Below, in pieces: positions 13,301 through 28,000 of a DNA stretch of 64,000 nucleotides. The stretch covers positions 10,243,001 to 10,307,000 of the forward strand of contig CM034099.1 in assembly GCA_019914945.1 (NCBI GenBank), written 5' to 3'. Position 1 is the first letter of the stretch. Every line of letters begins with the position of its first letter. Below the pieces are notes generated by a model that saw only the letters and a list, made by a program, of their open reading frames with translations, was not told the origin of the DNA and did no database searches. Made by a program: the position numbers and the translations under genes. Source of the DNA: Typha latifolia (Eukaryota > Streptophyta > Magnoliopsida > Poales > Typhaceae).

Positions 13301-15997
13301 GTGGGATTTTGGCTTTTCGACCTTTAGTTATAGTAGGGGTTTTTAGTTTTAAATTTTAGGAACTATCAGTTGCCTTAGTTTCATTTGGAAAACATTGGTT
13401 GTATATCTTGAGTATCTTTATTTATTTGAGAGTTTGGATTGGAGTTATTAAATAAATTTTGAGTTTATTCTATAGAGTTGGATAGTTATTATTAGGCCCG
13501 GTGTATTTCAAGCCTATTGGTACTGTCATGACTCTGAAATCGGGTCGTGACAAAAGGCAATTAATTTAGTAATCTAGTAATGCATGACATGAAAATGAAA
13601 GTTTTGTCTCTCTCTATTGGAAACACTTTCCACCACTAAAATTGCTGTCTTCTTGAACAGTAATAGAAAGGAGAAAGTTTTGTCTCTCTATTGGAAACAC
13701 TTTCCACCTCTAAAAACTGCTGTCTTCTTGAACAGTAATAGAAAGGTCACTACTTCTGTCTGTTCTGAAATTCTATCCTCTTATAACTAATAAGGAGGCA
13801 TCATCAAATATGCATAAAACTTGCATTCATTTTACTTAATTGATAGCTGACTGCCTGTCTCCACCATTCAACAATAACAATGTGTCTCTATAAGGAGTTG
13901 AATCTCCTAGTAAAGAAGCAAAATGCCTCTCTCATTCTGGAACCTAATTTCCAATTTGTTGGCATTCTATATGAAGCATCATCACGAAGAGTAATAATAG
14001 ATCTCTAATCATTTGATGCACATTTATGATTGAAAAAAACTGGGGCTCATACTCATTTCTTTTCCTGTCTTTAGTATTGCAAGAATGGAGTGTCATTTAT
14101 AATGTTGAGAAATAATAAAAAGAGTTAAATATATTTTATCCATCTATATTTATATTCAAAATCACTTTATTTAATCAAAAAGTCTCAAATCAATATCTGC
14201 ACTTAGGACTTAGTTTTTCTATCAAAATTAAACGAGCATGCCAAAAAATATTTAATTTAAAATTGAATGGTGGGCTGAATTTCCTCTATTTCTAGTTTTT
14301 TATGGACAAAAATGTCCTTCCCTTCTTATATAGGCCTTTCTTTCTCTTCAAAGAATACCCATATTTTTTATCCTCTTATTTTCTATATTGTGCAAACTAT
14401 ATAGTAAATATTATTAAATCTGGATTTTTATGAAGTTTAGTAGTTAAATCACATCTAGGAAGAAGATAATATGTGTTAAACAAAACTTAGATCAATACCC
14501 AATATATTTTTCCTAATAAACTCTACGAAGTATTTGGGCCATTTGGGCATGCAACATTAACTTTAAAAGAAAATCGAACGGTCTCATTTTTATCGTAAGT
14601 ACATGAATTAATTTAAGACTTTTTGAGTACAGAAGGGTAAAATAATTTTGGGCATAAATACAAGAGAGTAAAATATATTTAATCCTAATAAAAAAACATC
14701 AATAAATGGACAAATATGAAGTATGAGATGCATGTAGAAGTGGCTAAGAAAATTTGCTACCTTAGGAGGAACAAAAGTAGGAAGTTTGCCCTTCTTTCTT
14801 CCCTCAAGAAGTTTCTCTCCAAGTTTTTCATATCCACCAATATCACTTACCCACTACAAGTTGAAAGTAAAATAAGTGAAAATAAATAATCTATAAAATG
14901 ATTGTTACAAGTGATAAACCTATGAAATTGAAAAACTATAAGTGGAGGTTACATTACAGAATATAAAATATGTTATCGAAATAAAACAACTAAGATTATG
15001 GAAGTGGGAAGCAATGTTATTATCCTAGGAAGGTACATTTGGAAATCTGGGGATAAGTAGGCCCTAGTTCTTTAGGAAGTACATTATGGGTCTCTTCTTT
15101 CACTCCTACTATGGCTGATTAGCAATCACAGAAGCCAAGGTATCTGAAAGTTTCCCAACCGGAGGAGCATACACCAAATATGATGGGAAACCTTTTCATA
15201 TGAAAGAAAGAATGCCTAGGCTTCAGAAGCTTCTCTTGTAATAATTAAGTCTCTATGATCAAATAAGGTTCAGGAATGTACTAGGACCATTCAGTTTGAA
15301 ACATGTGAGCCAATAGTTGGAAAGGACAGGTTGAGGTGGTAACGTAACTTGTCTATGGTAAGAAAATTAATGCTAATGTAATTGAAGCTAAGGATCGAAT
15401 AAAAGAATAAGGATAAAATCATAAAAACTTCCTCAACTTGATAAACCTTGCATTTGTTTTTATGTGGATTTTTTGGAAGATAAATTAGATTTCTCTAAAA
15501 AGAGAGATAAAAGTACTTGTAAGGCTTTTCTAGATCTGAAATGGAGGAGAGAGAGAGAGAGAGAGAGAGAGTAAAAAAAAAATAAAAACAAAAGGAAAAG
15601 CAGCTAAGGGGCATCAACTATTGATCTCCCTTGAGTTGGATCCAAATGAATCCGACAAGACCTTTTTACAGACTGTTTCGGCCGTTCCGGATTGGGATCG
15701 GCTAAAATTGCCATCAATTCTCTAGACCACATGGATGCCACGTAATTGATACTCATTCTTCTTGATTATGTGTAGGAACACTATATTTAGATTATGTACC
15801 TCAATGCTAACTCCATCCTCGCACCACTAACATGAGACATCAATGCAGTGAGAGTTACTATACTGAATCAATCAAGCAAGGCTACAAGAACATTAAGGAA
15901 AATGATACTCCATTTGGAGTTGCAAGTAATAAGAGTGAAATAAAGATGAATTCTTAATAGGACTTCTTCTAACTATGTGTGTGTGTGTGTGAGAGGG

Positions 15998-16040
<43 letters not shown>

Positions 16041-19000
16041 AGAGAAAAGAAGAAAAGAGAGATATGAGGCAAGTTCATTCAACATTTTCTCGAATCTCCC
16101 CTTTTATCAACCTTCCTCTCCCAAACAACAACAATAATGAACTGTCTGATAGCAAGCAAAAGGCAGAATAAAATCTTTGATGAATGATGATAATATTGTA
16201 AGGGGACATTGTAAAAGAGAAGAAAACCCATAATTCTTGTTTAACTTGCTTTAAATTTACTAATTATGCTTGTTTCATATAAGAAAAAGGTAAATTGGAA
16301 CCTGTACTATCATGTTGTTGAGTAATGGACGAGAAAACTCATAGATTAATTGGTAGAAGTAGAGAAATAAACATAATGATTATTTAATAATTCAAAAAAA
16401 TAAGAGGAATAGATAAATGCCACCAACTAAATCTTCTATGTTCACGAATTTCAAAAATAAATTTAAGTCCTACAAATGTTTCATCTCTCAAACATATGAA
16501 TACCTTGGAGATTGATTGATCATAAGTCCTAGACCTCATAGCTCCATAAAAGTCTAACGCTGCACAAGTGAATATGGATATTCTTTACTAAATCATTGCA
16601 CATGTAAAATGGAAAATATTAGAATGAATCTATCCTATATCATAATTTTCTTATTGACTGATACAAAAGTAGTTTAATCAAAATTAGAAATAGAAAGAAG
16701 AAAGCCAAAAAATAGAATTGTGTATGTAGTTATATCTGTCTTGATATTCAACTACAAAGCTTGACAAACAGCATGTAAAACAAAAAATTATAATTACTGC
16801 TAATAACTTAGTATTATCATCTCATGTATTGCTGCACAAATATCTTAAGTGTCAGCATCATGGTTTCAGCTTCTGTCCACACCCTCTCATAAAACTCCAT
16901 AGTTGTCCATGTGAATACATATAGTCAAGGCAAACATGCCATTGACATGAGGCTATGTTCAAACTTTTGGTGTTTTTCCTATATTACATAGTAAGAAGCA
17001 CTAACTTTTAGCTAGTTGATGTGGGCATCATCTTCAATTTGACCAAAATAAAATTGCTTGAGTCCAATTTTGGTCTAATTGTTGATTTTTAATTCAAATT
17101 ATCAATTGAATTAGTCAATTGATAGATATGGTAGCCTATATGCGGGGGATGTCCGCATTGAGTTATTACCTAAATTGGGTTAGTCAATTTAGGTAAGACT
17201 TAATCAATTAGGATCCTATTAGGAAATAAATTTCTATTAGAATCTTAATTGATAGTTATAGTAAGCTTATATGTGGGGGATGTCCACATTGATTTATTAC
17301 CTAAATTGGGTTAGTCAATTTAGGTAAGATGATCAATTAGAGTCCTATTAGGAAATAAATTTCTATTAGAATCATCTAGAATCAAAGTTGTTAACCTATT
17401 TAAGGGTTATTGCATGAGAAACAAAGACAAATTGGAACAAGATTTATTTGAGATCTCTCACTTTCTCTCCTGTAGTCTTCTTCTTCTTCTTCTTCTTCTT
17501 CTTCTTCTTCTTTCTTTCTTTAGCCCTTTCTCCTACTCTGTCTTAGGATTCTTCTCTAATCTCTTCTACTTCCTCTCTAAACCTCTCTCCTTCTTCAATC
17601 TCTACTTTCGTTGGTTACTGCTGCTGTCCAGAAGATTCCGGTAGTGAAAAGAAATCTTTGGGTGCCCGGACGTGAAGAGGAGGACTTGGTTTCAAAGTAA
17701 AAGCACTACTATTTTATTTATTGGTAAACCTAAACTCTATAGTCTTTCCTTACACCATATTTTAGGTCTTTCTACTATCAACATACCTATTTGAGAGTTA
17801 AGGAAGCTACTGCCTTATCTGAGTGGTTTTCTCTCCTTCTATCTAGTAGTGATCCTTTTAATCAATTAACTTCTTATTAGTTATTGCTTATTATATTTTA
17901 CTTTAGTCACTTGTTTGGGTCAATTGTTCTCCAAAACATTGCATTCATACTAGATTTGCATCACTAGTTAATCTTTTATTTTAACTGTTATGCACATGTA
18001 GTAAGTCCAAGTTTTCAAATATAAGAAGGAACTGATATGCAATGATTCTAGCATGTGTTGTGTCGATACACTGTCAGCACGTCCTAGTCTCTTTGATTCC
18101 TACATTGTAAAGAGTATTTTGTTTCTTGTAAATCTAGTACCAAAATGCTAAATCTATATAAAATGATTTACAAATGATAGATTTAGCAAAATTAAGCTAG
18201 ATTTATCATTGGGTCTCTTTGAATTAATTTAATGGGTTTTGATCGGCACATAATAAGTGCCTCCCAATACTATACACATAACAGATGATATGGGATTACC
18301 AGTGTCGCTCCACATGAATCAGCACAAGCTATGCCATCGGCACAACTTGTGCCAATTGCCGGTAAGCTCATTAGCATGGCAATCCTTGAATACACATAAC
18401 AATTAGCTTTTTTTCCATGAAAAGCATTACTAGAAGCCAACTTGAACATTTAGAACACCAAGAAGAGAATTAATTCTAATAGATAGATCTGGTAGACTAT
18501 CTATGCTACAAGAGAAATAAAATTCTTGAACTTGAAAACATTGTTTTCCAACAGATATAAATTCCTTAAGTGAGAATTTTTCATTCCACAGCACAACTGT
18601 CTTCCTTCAACTCCTTCAACTCTTAATAAGTTGATATCAACAACCATTGGATAAATCCACTCTCTGACTTAAATGCTTAGAAAAGGAAAAATTCAGAAAG
18701 GTCAGGTGGAAGTGTCTTACAAGACAAAACAGATCAATGTAGGACAAGATACTTTGATGGTTGACATGGCGAAGCTTTGTGATACTTCACTATATTGGTG
18801 TCAAATGTCTCGGTAATGTCATAACTATGCCAAAGGGCGCAGTTAGCAAGGGTAATATCTGGTCATCACAAAAGAAAGATGCTGATTTTTTTTTTGCCTA
18901 TTTTTTCCATATCATATGGACGTTTAGAGTGTACTTTGTGGTTACATTTATTATATACTTCAGGATGGTAGAGCCTTGGTTCTTGAAAGAGGGACAAATA

Positions 19001-22000
19001 ATTATTGAATGTTTGCCTTAAAATACTTCTTTTTTGAATTTGTGAAGAAAATGTGAGGCATGTGGTGAAGAAAAATAAGGATGCACCTCTTGAAACAAAG
19101 AAAAAATGTAGTTAACAAAATTAACAGGACAGAAGCAACCATAGCTACAAAAGATTTTCTAATTTTCAATTTAGTGCAAGTTCTTCTCTTGTTTGCAAAA
19201 GAGGACAAGCAATCTTTCTTTTGAGCCATCCTATATTTGAAAATAGACTTGAGATAGGAAAGGCATCCTCCACCCTGAAGAGTGTGTCTACAGGCCAGCA
19301 AAAAATGGTTATTCTTTCTAATTCAAAGGCAGCTGATCCTTACAGCCACTACAGGAAGGCAAGCTCTCCACTTTTGCACCTGTTAGTGAGAAGTCATGCC
19401 CAATGGAGAAAGTTAGAGTAAAAATATTATTCTTCACAGAAGGAAACTATTGGTGAAGGTCTTCCTTCTATGTCAAATGTACCACTAAAACTCATCCCAT
19501 CCCACCAGAAAAAAGGAAAACATGACACTAAAATAAAAGTCAAATATAGAATTGGTATTGGGATGATCCTCAAGCACTGAGACACCTGTTTTAGTTTTTA
19601 CACTAGGCTGTAAAATAAGGAAATAATCAAACATATCAGAGTACAAACGAAAACAACATCAAAATGCAAAGCATCTTTCCAATTTGTTTTAAGCTTCCTC
19701 TCTTAAATATAAAAAAAAAGAAATTATTTTGTACCTTGTTTTGGGAATGTGTCTACAATTTGCAGGACATCCTCTCTCGATATTCCATCGTTTGCATACA
19801 TTCGGTGAACAATGTTAACTATATCTTCACGGTCCGGCTGCCTGATTTTGCACACAAAAGTAACATAATACCAGAGGAAGAACACAAGATGACAAAAACA
19901 AAGTCAAATTCATGTATAAGATTAGTAGCTAGGGAAAAAATCTTCTGTAAAACAGGAATTTAATGGTACATATATTAGATGCATACAACTCTCAGGATGT
20001 AAAGCTACTATATTTTGTTGGCCATCTTACATAAATCAAAAGTTTCTCGTTTAGGCTGTGTGTGTGTTCCATTGGTAGTTTGGTACTGCTGGATCAGTAC
20101 TTTTTGTGTACATATTGGGATCTCTCAAGTCAACATAGGATTAAACCACACATATATTAGATTCATACAACTGTCAGGATGTAAAGCTACTATCTTTTGT
20201 TGGACATCCTTACATAAATCGTGAATATCTCATTTAGGTTGTTTGTGTTCCATTGGTACTGCTGGATCAGTATTTTGTGTAATTATTAGGATTAAACATG
20301 GGTTTAAACCACTTAAAAAAACTCTAACCAGCAGAGAGCTTTTAAGTGAGGTTGCTTAAAGGGCCCATTCTCAAACATATTGGGATTACAAAATATTTAT
20401 GGCTATGTCATGTTTCGAAGTATCGGCCAATACTAATACGTTATCGAAATTAGCCCTTATTGATCCAAAACCGGTTTTTTGATCCTAATATCAACTGTCT
20501 TGGCCGTAAACAAAAAAAATATTTATTTTTTCTTTTACGCAGGCTATACTGGAGTACATCATAAGTTGTATCTAACCTGAATGCAATTTGACACATTAAT
20601 TATCAGTCTCTTGATGTTTTGAGCGCCACATTTTATGTTTTCTTCCTATTTTTCTATTTTTTTCTTTTTGTGTTATTTTTTTCTTTCTTCACTCTACCAT
20701 TTTAACTTTTTCTTTTAACACCCCTACTCTCACCACTTTTGCAAAGGTGGTTGTTAGCCTTAAATAACATGAGGCTTCCTACCTTCTCTTATGCAGAGGT
20801 GATGATGCCAATGAGTACAGGCATTTATTAAATGCATCCAGAGTTCAATATTGTTCGTAGTATTTTCCCCCTTTGTATTATGTGGCTACTATCTTATGTG
20901 AACAATCTAAATTTTCCCATCTTTATTCTCCTCAATTCTAATATTTTTCAATATTTTATATCATTTTTCGGAAGGAGACCCTCTTCGGAGAATCTGGATC
21001 TTGACCAAGCCATATATGGAAGAAGCTTTTTAAGTAATTAAAAAGTAGTCTGAACCAAAACTAAAAAAAGATAAATAGAAGGAAAGGAAGAGAAAAATGA
21101 GGAGGAAAATGAATGAACAAGGAACAGTTCTAAATTTCTGCACTATATTTGGAAGACAATGGCAGACAGAAACTCTACCCTGATATAAGGTCAATATCTC
21201 TAACTAAGAGAACTTTCTTTTTTTATTCTTTCAGTTACTAGAATGTTAATCTGGGTTACAGTAGAATTTGGTGACACTGAATCGAGTACCATTCTTCACA
21301 TATCCATGACATTTTTTAACCTGATTAACCATCTAAAAACTTTACTCCTTGGATATTATAGGCTACTTTCTCAATCATGATGTCAAAGTAAAATCATGAG
21401 GGTTAGCAAATGGGCTGAGAAAGGAAATTTTTCTAGGTTCATCAAAATAAAGTTATATCATGCTGCACTTTTTGTAATCTGTACTGTAGGAAGTTGACGT
21501 GATTTCTTAAATGTCAAACTACTTGAGCAAGATATCGCTAGAATAAAGTATAAAAACTAGGTAAAGTGTATATAGAAGCCATGTAGATAATTTGCCTTTA
21601 TGCAACTCCAAATTACTTCATTTGGAGTTATCTTTTTTAAAAAGTAAGTAGAGTTCGTAATATACCCATGCTATTTTGAACATCTGATGAATGAAGAGAT
21701 ATCTTAAAAAGAACCCTACCAATAGAACTTCTCCATCCTTCCATCACGAATCAAGGGAGCATAAATTGTTGATAAATCATTTCCAGTTACTATTATGGGT
21801 ACCCTATGCGTAACATCTGATGCTCTCCATTTTTGTCCAATGCTAACTCTAGTAGGATTATCTGACAAATTCATTAGCGTTCCAACCACAATTTGAGTAT
21901 TGACGGTCATTTGCGTGTTTCCTGGCAAAAAATAAAAAATAAATTTAGGTAGATTTTCTTGATTGTAATTCAATTGTCATGTCATGGTTGCTTCACCAAC

Positions 22001-25000
22001 CTAAGAATATGTAAGATCTCCTGAAAGGCAAGGTGCTGAACATGGCATTAAAAATGAGTCTCGAGTATGTTTGAGAAAGTCAGAAGCAGTGTAAACTATT
22101 TACTAGAAAAAAGGAAAATAAATATTTGCCACAAAGAATCTGTATAGGGCATGCTGACTACACTTTAATTTATGGATCACAGATCCTATTAAACTATTTT
22201 CTATTTCTTGAGATGATTGTATTACCAAAACAGACAGGTCAACAGTAATTACTCACCAAATCTTCCCAGCCCAGCATCGATATCATTGATCATCAAACAG
22301 CTTATCTTTCCCTGGATCAACCAAAGTGGAAGCAAGTAAATCATTTCAGAGAACACGACTGAAAATTCTCTGAGACAAAGTAATGAATATAAAATTGAAC
22401 TGCAGCAAGAAAAGAACATACTACGCCATGACCACCGGAGAAAGCTTACTTCAGTGATTTCTGAGATAACAAGTGTTAGAATCAGGAAAAAAGAAAATTT
22501 GGGGGGTTGAGAGAGGAGGGTGCACGTGCTCTGCACGCGACGAGGTGCAAAAAGGATTCTCTCAATCAAAGACCACCATACGACTCGTTGGTAAGCCCTC
22601 TCCCACCCATAAATTTTAATAGAGTAAATTAGAAATACCTAATTTGGGGATTTCGGCTTCGCCGACAACTCTCGCCGGCCGGCGGCTTTGGGCTGCTGTT
22701 GCTCGTGCTCGAGAGCTCCAAGCCATTGGCCTTGCGCCATGGTTGCCTTCTGGAAGAGCCATCGTGGCTCCAGTCGTAGTCGGCATCGGAGTCGGCCGTC
22801 GGTAACGGATTCTCCTCCACCTCGTGAGGACGACGAAGTAGAGAGAGAGAGAGCCGGTCGTGAACCGCCGCCGGTCGGGACTTAGAGAACAGTCCCGGTA
22901 TAAATCGCTTGCGATTTTCCGTAGTGACTCAAGTCTATCTGGAATTCCAGAGGAAAGTCTTAAATCAGATCACTGCGGTGACTTTCTTAGGTGACTTTGG
23001 CGGGGTTAGGGAACAGTCCTAGGATGAATGAGAAATTTTCTAGGTGACTCTAACTTCTCTCAACGGTTAGTGGAAAAGACAGAGTGTGTTGATCACATAG
23101 TGATACTATCTGATGACCCTAACTGAATCAGCTATGAAGAAAAGTTCTGAGCGTCATCTCGAGGTGACTTCTAGTTGATGTGGATCCTTTAGACCCATTG
23201 AAATATATGGCAGTATAAATATTGAAAAGATTTAAAACCGTATAAGGTTACAAGTTGTGACTCTCTCTATTGTTATCATTGTTATTATTTAAATAGCATG
23301 CCTATTGCAATTAGTTTTAAATTTAATAAAGCAATTTTTTATTTTATTTATTTATTTGCCATCGTACTCGTAGAAAGTATTATTAAGGCTTCGTGTATCT
23401 CAAGCATATTGAGATGCATGGCCGGTCATGATTCCTATTTCGGATCGTGACAAGTAATCCAGTTGTCCATTTAGAACTAAAAATCATCCTTATGTAATAA
23501 CTAACAAATTTACCAAACTTCCAACAGGATCCGGGTGATGACACCCAAAAAAGTAACTTCCTCTTATGTGTTCTAGCTTCCTTTATGCCCACTGACTTCT
23601 GTCAAATGCTCTTGTGCACTTCCTTATAGGCCCTTACCGGCCTCCCTTCGCTAGCTAACTAGCTAGCTTTATAAGCCTACCTACCCTGGAACTAGCTACT
23701 GAAATCATTCTCATTCTGCTTCATTCTTCTTCTGACCCCCACCAACCAACCTTGCAAAAGAAAATGCCTTCTTTGCTTCTTCGAGAGCAGATGCTAATGC
23801 TCGATTCTTTCCTTGCGTGCCTCTTTCTTTGCGCCGCTCCTTCCATAGCCTATCCTATTCCTATGCTCCATCTCATTCAGTTTCTTGCTCTTTCAGACAA
23901 CAACTGGATGCTTGTCTCGAATCAGCACTCTGCCAGTCTCACTGTCATTCTATCTAAAAGAAGGGCATCCACCCTCGGTTAAGTTAAGGGATAGACCAAA
24001 CCAGCTCACTAATGAAATTTAAGATCAGGGAATGTTACCCAAAGCACACCTTATTCCCTCCGCTGAACGAATGGAATGAGCCTATGAAATAATAAAAAGA
24101 AGTATGAGTGAGAGAATCAATGTTTAGCAGTAGGCCTGGTTCACCAGGTTCTACCACTGTTCGGCCCAATCATATTCAAAATCTGAGTTTGATCCTGGCT
24201 CATAAGGAACGCTAGTTATATGCTTAGCACATGGTTGGTTCAGGTAGCTCAGCAGGTTAGAGCAAAGGACTGAAAATCCTTGTGTCAGTGGTAATTGTCT
24301 AATAGATGTCTCCTGACCAACCAAGAGCGAGCCTACTGAAGGAAGAAATGAAAGTGAATGAAAGAGGCTTCTTTCCAAAAAGTGGTGGTTCTTGCCTCCC
24401 TCGGATAGCTTTGCATGATATAAATAGACAAAGACAATCCATTGAAGATGTAGAGAACTTGAAATAAACTCATTAACTTATAGTATCTTGGTTTTTCTTT
24501 AAAGTAATTGTCTAATAGATGTCTCCTAACTTTTTGTATATAGGTTTCCATGTAAAATCTTACTATCTGCTTTATCGTTCAGTTTTAATTTGAAATTCCG
24601 ATGTTCATACTTTTTGATTTTCAGCTTATGATTTGATATTCCAATATTCATACTTTTTGCTTATTAGCTTACTAGAGAAGATTCGTCTAATTCATTTGAT
24701 GTAATTAGGACCTGATTGGATCACAAGGAAGGATATTAGACTCGATGGATCGAGCTATTTATTTGTTTATCAGCTTCCAATATTCATACCTTTTGCTTAT
24801 CAACTTACTGGAGAAGATTTGTCTAACTCATTTGATGTGATTAGGACCTGATCAGATCACATGGAAGGATATTAGGCTCAATGAATTGAGCTATTTATCT
24901 TATTTGTTTTATTTTCTTATGTGGTTTAGAGTCCTAGTTATTTAAGTCATTTACTTATTTGCATGAACAAGTTGGATTAGATTAGTTAGAGTCTTAATTG

Positions 25001-28000
25001 TTTAAGTCATTTACTTATTTGCATGAGCTAGTCGGATCGCATTAGAGCCCGAGTAAGAAATAAATCTAAGTCTCTAAATTGTAGGAAATTACAGTCTGTG
25101 TAGACCAATGTCCTCCCATGTATTTTGATCAGGTCCGAGTCACATCATCATTCCACTATTAAATTAGCAATGAAATAGTCTTCTATTTATAACGATCAAG
25201 TCCCCCATATATCATTATTAGAGTTATTTGCTTATATTCTATTCTATTTATTTATATATATGGTGATATAAATAGGGCAAGGGCCCCTCTGTCATTGGAA
25301 TGAAACACATTCACCAAAATCCTCTTTTCTCCTCCTCTCTTCTCTCCAAACCCATTTTAGGTTTGGATCTTTCCCATCTCTAGAGATTTAGCTCAAGCCA
25401 TGTCTGCATTCCCCTTCACTGTCTTCATTGTTTCGTTAGACAACCCCAGCTCAATCCGAGCTCCTCGTCATTCTCTCTTCTCTCCAAACCTATTCTAGGT
25501 TTGGATCTTCTATTGTTACATGGTATTAGACCCTTCCCATCTTTAGAGATTTAGCTCAAGCCATCTCTGTCTTCCCCTTCACTGCCTCCTCCTCGTCATT
25601 CTCAAGCATCCCTCCTCCTTTGGCTCCACCACTCGTCGGAGGAGCAAATCGTTTCTTCTTAGCTCAACCTTTGGTCGCATCCTCATCATCTTCTCCTTCA
25701 GCCTCGAGTTCCAGCAGCAGCAGCCCTCTTCGTCGATGCTACAATAGCTGTAGCAATGAGTGCCCATCAAATGCTCGACAAAAGTTCTCTGTGATGAGAA
25801 CTTCTGTTTTTCAGCAGCAGCCATAGCAACATGCTGTAGTCATCGTATTTGATTGCCATTGTAGCTCAATTGGTGCTCAACGATCTACAGCAGCAGCAGC
25901 GAGTGCTCACCAACTGTTCAACGAAAGTCCACAGTGTCTACAGCCTTCCTTTTTATTCTACAGCATTGTTTAATATTTCCACTCACCACATGTTTGACGA
26001 AAAGCCTAAGGCAGCAAATTTTGAAACACCCTTAAGGTATTTGATAGATTGTCTCTTCTAAATGGCATCTGGTGTTTTGATCAGTTGTGAGAGCCTTAGC
26101 TTCAATAATGCATCTACTTCTGCCTCTGCTTTCTTTGGTATAACTAAACCTTGGATTTTTAATTCTGGCGCCTCACATCATATGACATGTGATTCATCTA
26201 TTTTCACTTGTATCACCTCTGTCCCCACCTCTATTCCTCATTCATGTTTACACTACTGATGGGACTCATTATCCCATCTCTTACATTGGTAACATCACTT
26301 TGAGGTTTCTTCCTAGTCTTACAATGAGTCTTATTTTTGTAACTCAGCTTTCTGACTCTAGTTACACTGTATTTTTCTCTTCTACTTCTTGTATTGTGCA
26401 GGACCCATCTACAGGCTAGAGGATCGACACCGATAGTTGGATTCGAGGGCTTTACTATCTAGACCAGCTTCACTTTCCATGACCTAGTCCTAATGCTTGT
26501 CCTGTCACTCTTCTCTCTTCTTCAAACTTGTGGCATCGACGTCTAGGTCATATATGTCTCAAGATCTTGTCCAAGTTTGGGTCCTTAGGTAGTAGTCGTT
26601 TTTCTTATTTGTCTCCTTGTACTACTTGTAGGTTGGCAAAACATCGGGCTCTTTTTTTCTTTTTAGTGAGAGTATCTCTGATTCTCCTTTCGATCTTATC
26701 CACTCTGACATTTGGGGTCCTGCTCCTCTTTCTTTAGGTCTTGGTTTTCTCTATTATGTATGCTTTATTGATGATTTCAGTCGTTTCATCTGGATTTATC
26801 TTATGTGTCAGCGCTCAGAGGTATGCCAAATCTATCGTGACTTCTCTTCTATGGTACGTACTCAGTTCGGCTGATCTATTAAGATCTTTCGATCTGATGG
26901 TGCTCGTGAGTATCTCTCCTTTGAGTTTTGTTCTATTTATGCTTTTGCCGGCACGCTGCCTCAGCAATCATGTCTGTATACCCCTGCTCAGAATGGTGTT
27001 GCCGAATGGAAGCATCGTCATCTTCTTGAGACCACTCATGCTCTTCTCTTTGAGGCTTCTATTCCTCGTTTTTATTGAGCCGAGGCTCTTCTTACTGCTC
27101 TCTATTTAATCAATCGAACTCCATCTTTAGTTTTTGATGGTGTGAACCCCGTACGAGCATCTCTATGGTACTTCACTATCTTGTGGTCCATCTTCATGTC
27201 TTTGGATGCACATGCTTTGTTCTTCTTCCTTCGAGTGAACGCAACAAGTTGTTCCCTCGAGCAGCTAAGTGCGTCTTTCTAAGATATAGTCCTGAGCATG
27301 AAGGCTATCGTTGTTATGACACTTCTGCTCCTTGTCTTAGGATATCACATTATGTCACTTTTCTGGAAGAGATACTCTTTTTCACCTCTGATGCTTTGTC
27401 TCCCTCAGACTTATCCTTTCTGGATCTCCCTACACCTATCATATCTTCCGTTCCCTCAGATGTCTCTGCCTCAGCTCCATCATCTGCCCCCCACTCGCCT
27501 GATACTCCTCTACCTATAGACACTCCTTTACTATCACTTCCATCTGCTACTCTAGTCCACTCTCTTGTTGAGGTTCTAGCTCTTCTAGAGGAGTACCACC
27601 TTCCTATGATGACCCTACCATATTTCTACACTTGCAGGTCGTGTCCCCCTTCTACAACTGAGCTTCCCTCTACTGGTAGTATCCTTCCGATCATCCCATC
27701 CTCTACTGTGATAGCTCCTACACCCGTTCATCGTTATCCAAACCGTGAGCATCGTCCTCCCGACTGGTATGGTTTTTTGATGACTTTCGTTACATACTCT
27801 CCCTAGTTTTACAATTTCCTCGCAGCCATCCACTCCACCCCTCAGCCTAGATCATATCGTGAGGCCGTCCAGGTTCTAGAGTGCAGCAGGCTATGATAGA
27901 TGAGCTTCAAGCCCTTCAGCAGATGTATACTTGGGATGTTGTCCCTCTCTAGGCCGACATTGTGCCTGTCAGCTGCAAATGAGTTTTAAGGTTAAGTATC

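Larger units (their letters stand above)
4196..13552 (+). mobile_element. older LTR-like element, host of the nested gypsy copy, carrying a plant mobile domain fragment
   Basis: The left part (4196-4600) resembles the middle of this window's gypsy LTRs: ATCAGGTCGGCTACAAGG, GAGATGACTTCTA, TGTGG/ATATGGATCC and a gagtgga-like segment. The right end (13542-13552) is CGGGTCGTGACA, the same terminus as the other LTRs. Flanks are GAAGG (4191-4195) and AAAGG (13553-13557), a 4-of-5 match that could be a decayed target duplication. Without the 6.9-kb insertion the element would be about 2.4 kb. The boundaries are an inference. Confidence 0.45.
23600..24420 (+). other. mitochondrial DNA insert (NUMT), rearranged
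   Basis: A piece of plant mitochondrial 18S rRNA is followed directly by a mitochondrial-type tRNA-Phe piece. The flanking sequence (CTAGCTAACTAGCTAGCTTT, GAGCGAGCCTACTGAAGG) has the even base composition of plant mitochondrial spacers and unlike the AT-rich surroundings. The outer limits are estimates. Confidence 0.7.

Noticed and set aside
15893..16171. Open frames across the GT/GA repeat
   Set aside because: Low-complexity translation of a microsatellite.
25579..25826. Ser/Gln-rich open frames before the copia protease
   Set aside because: No gag domain or zinc knuckle visible; composition driven by CAG/TCC repeats.
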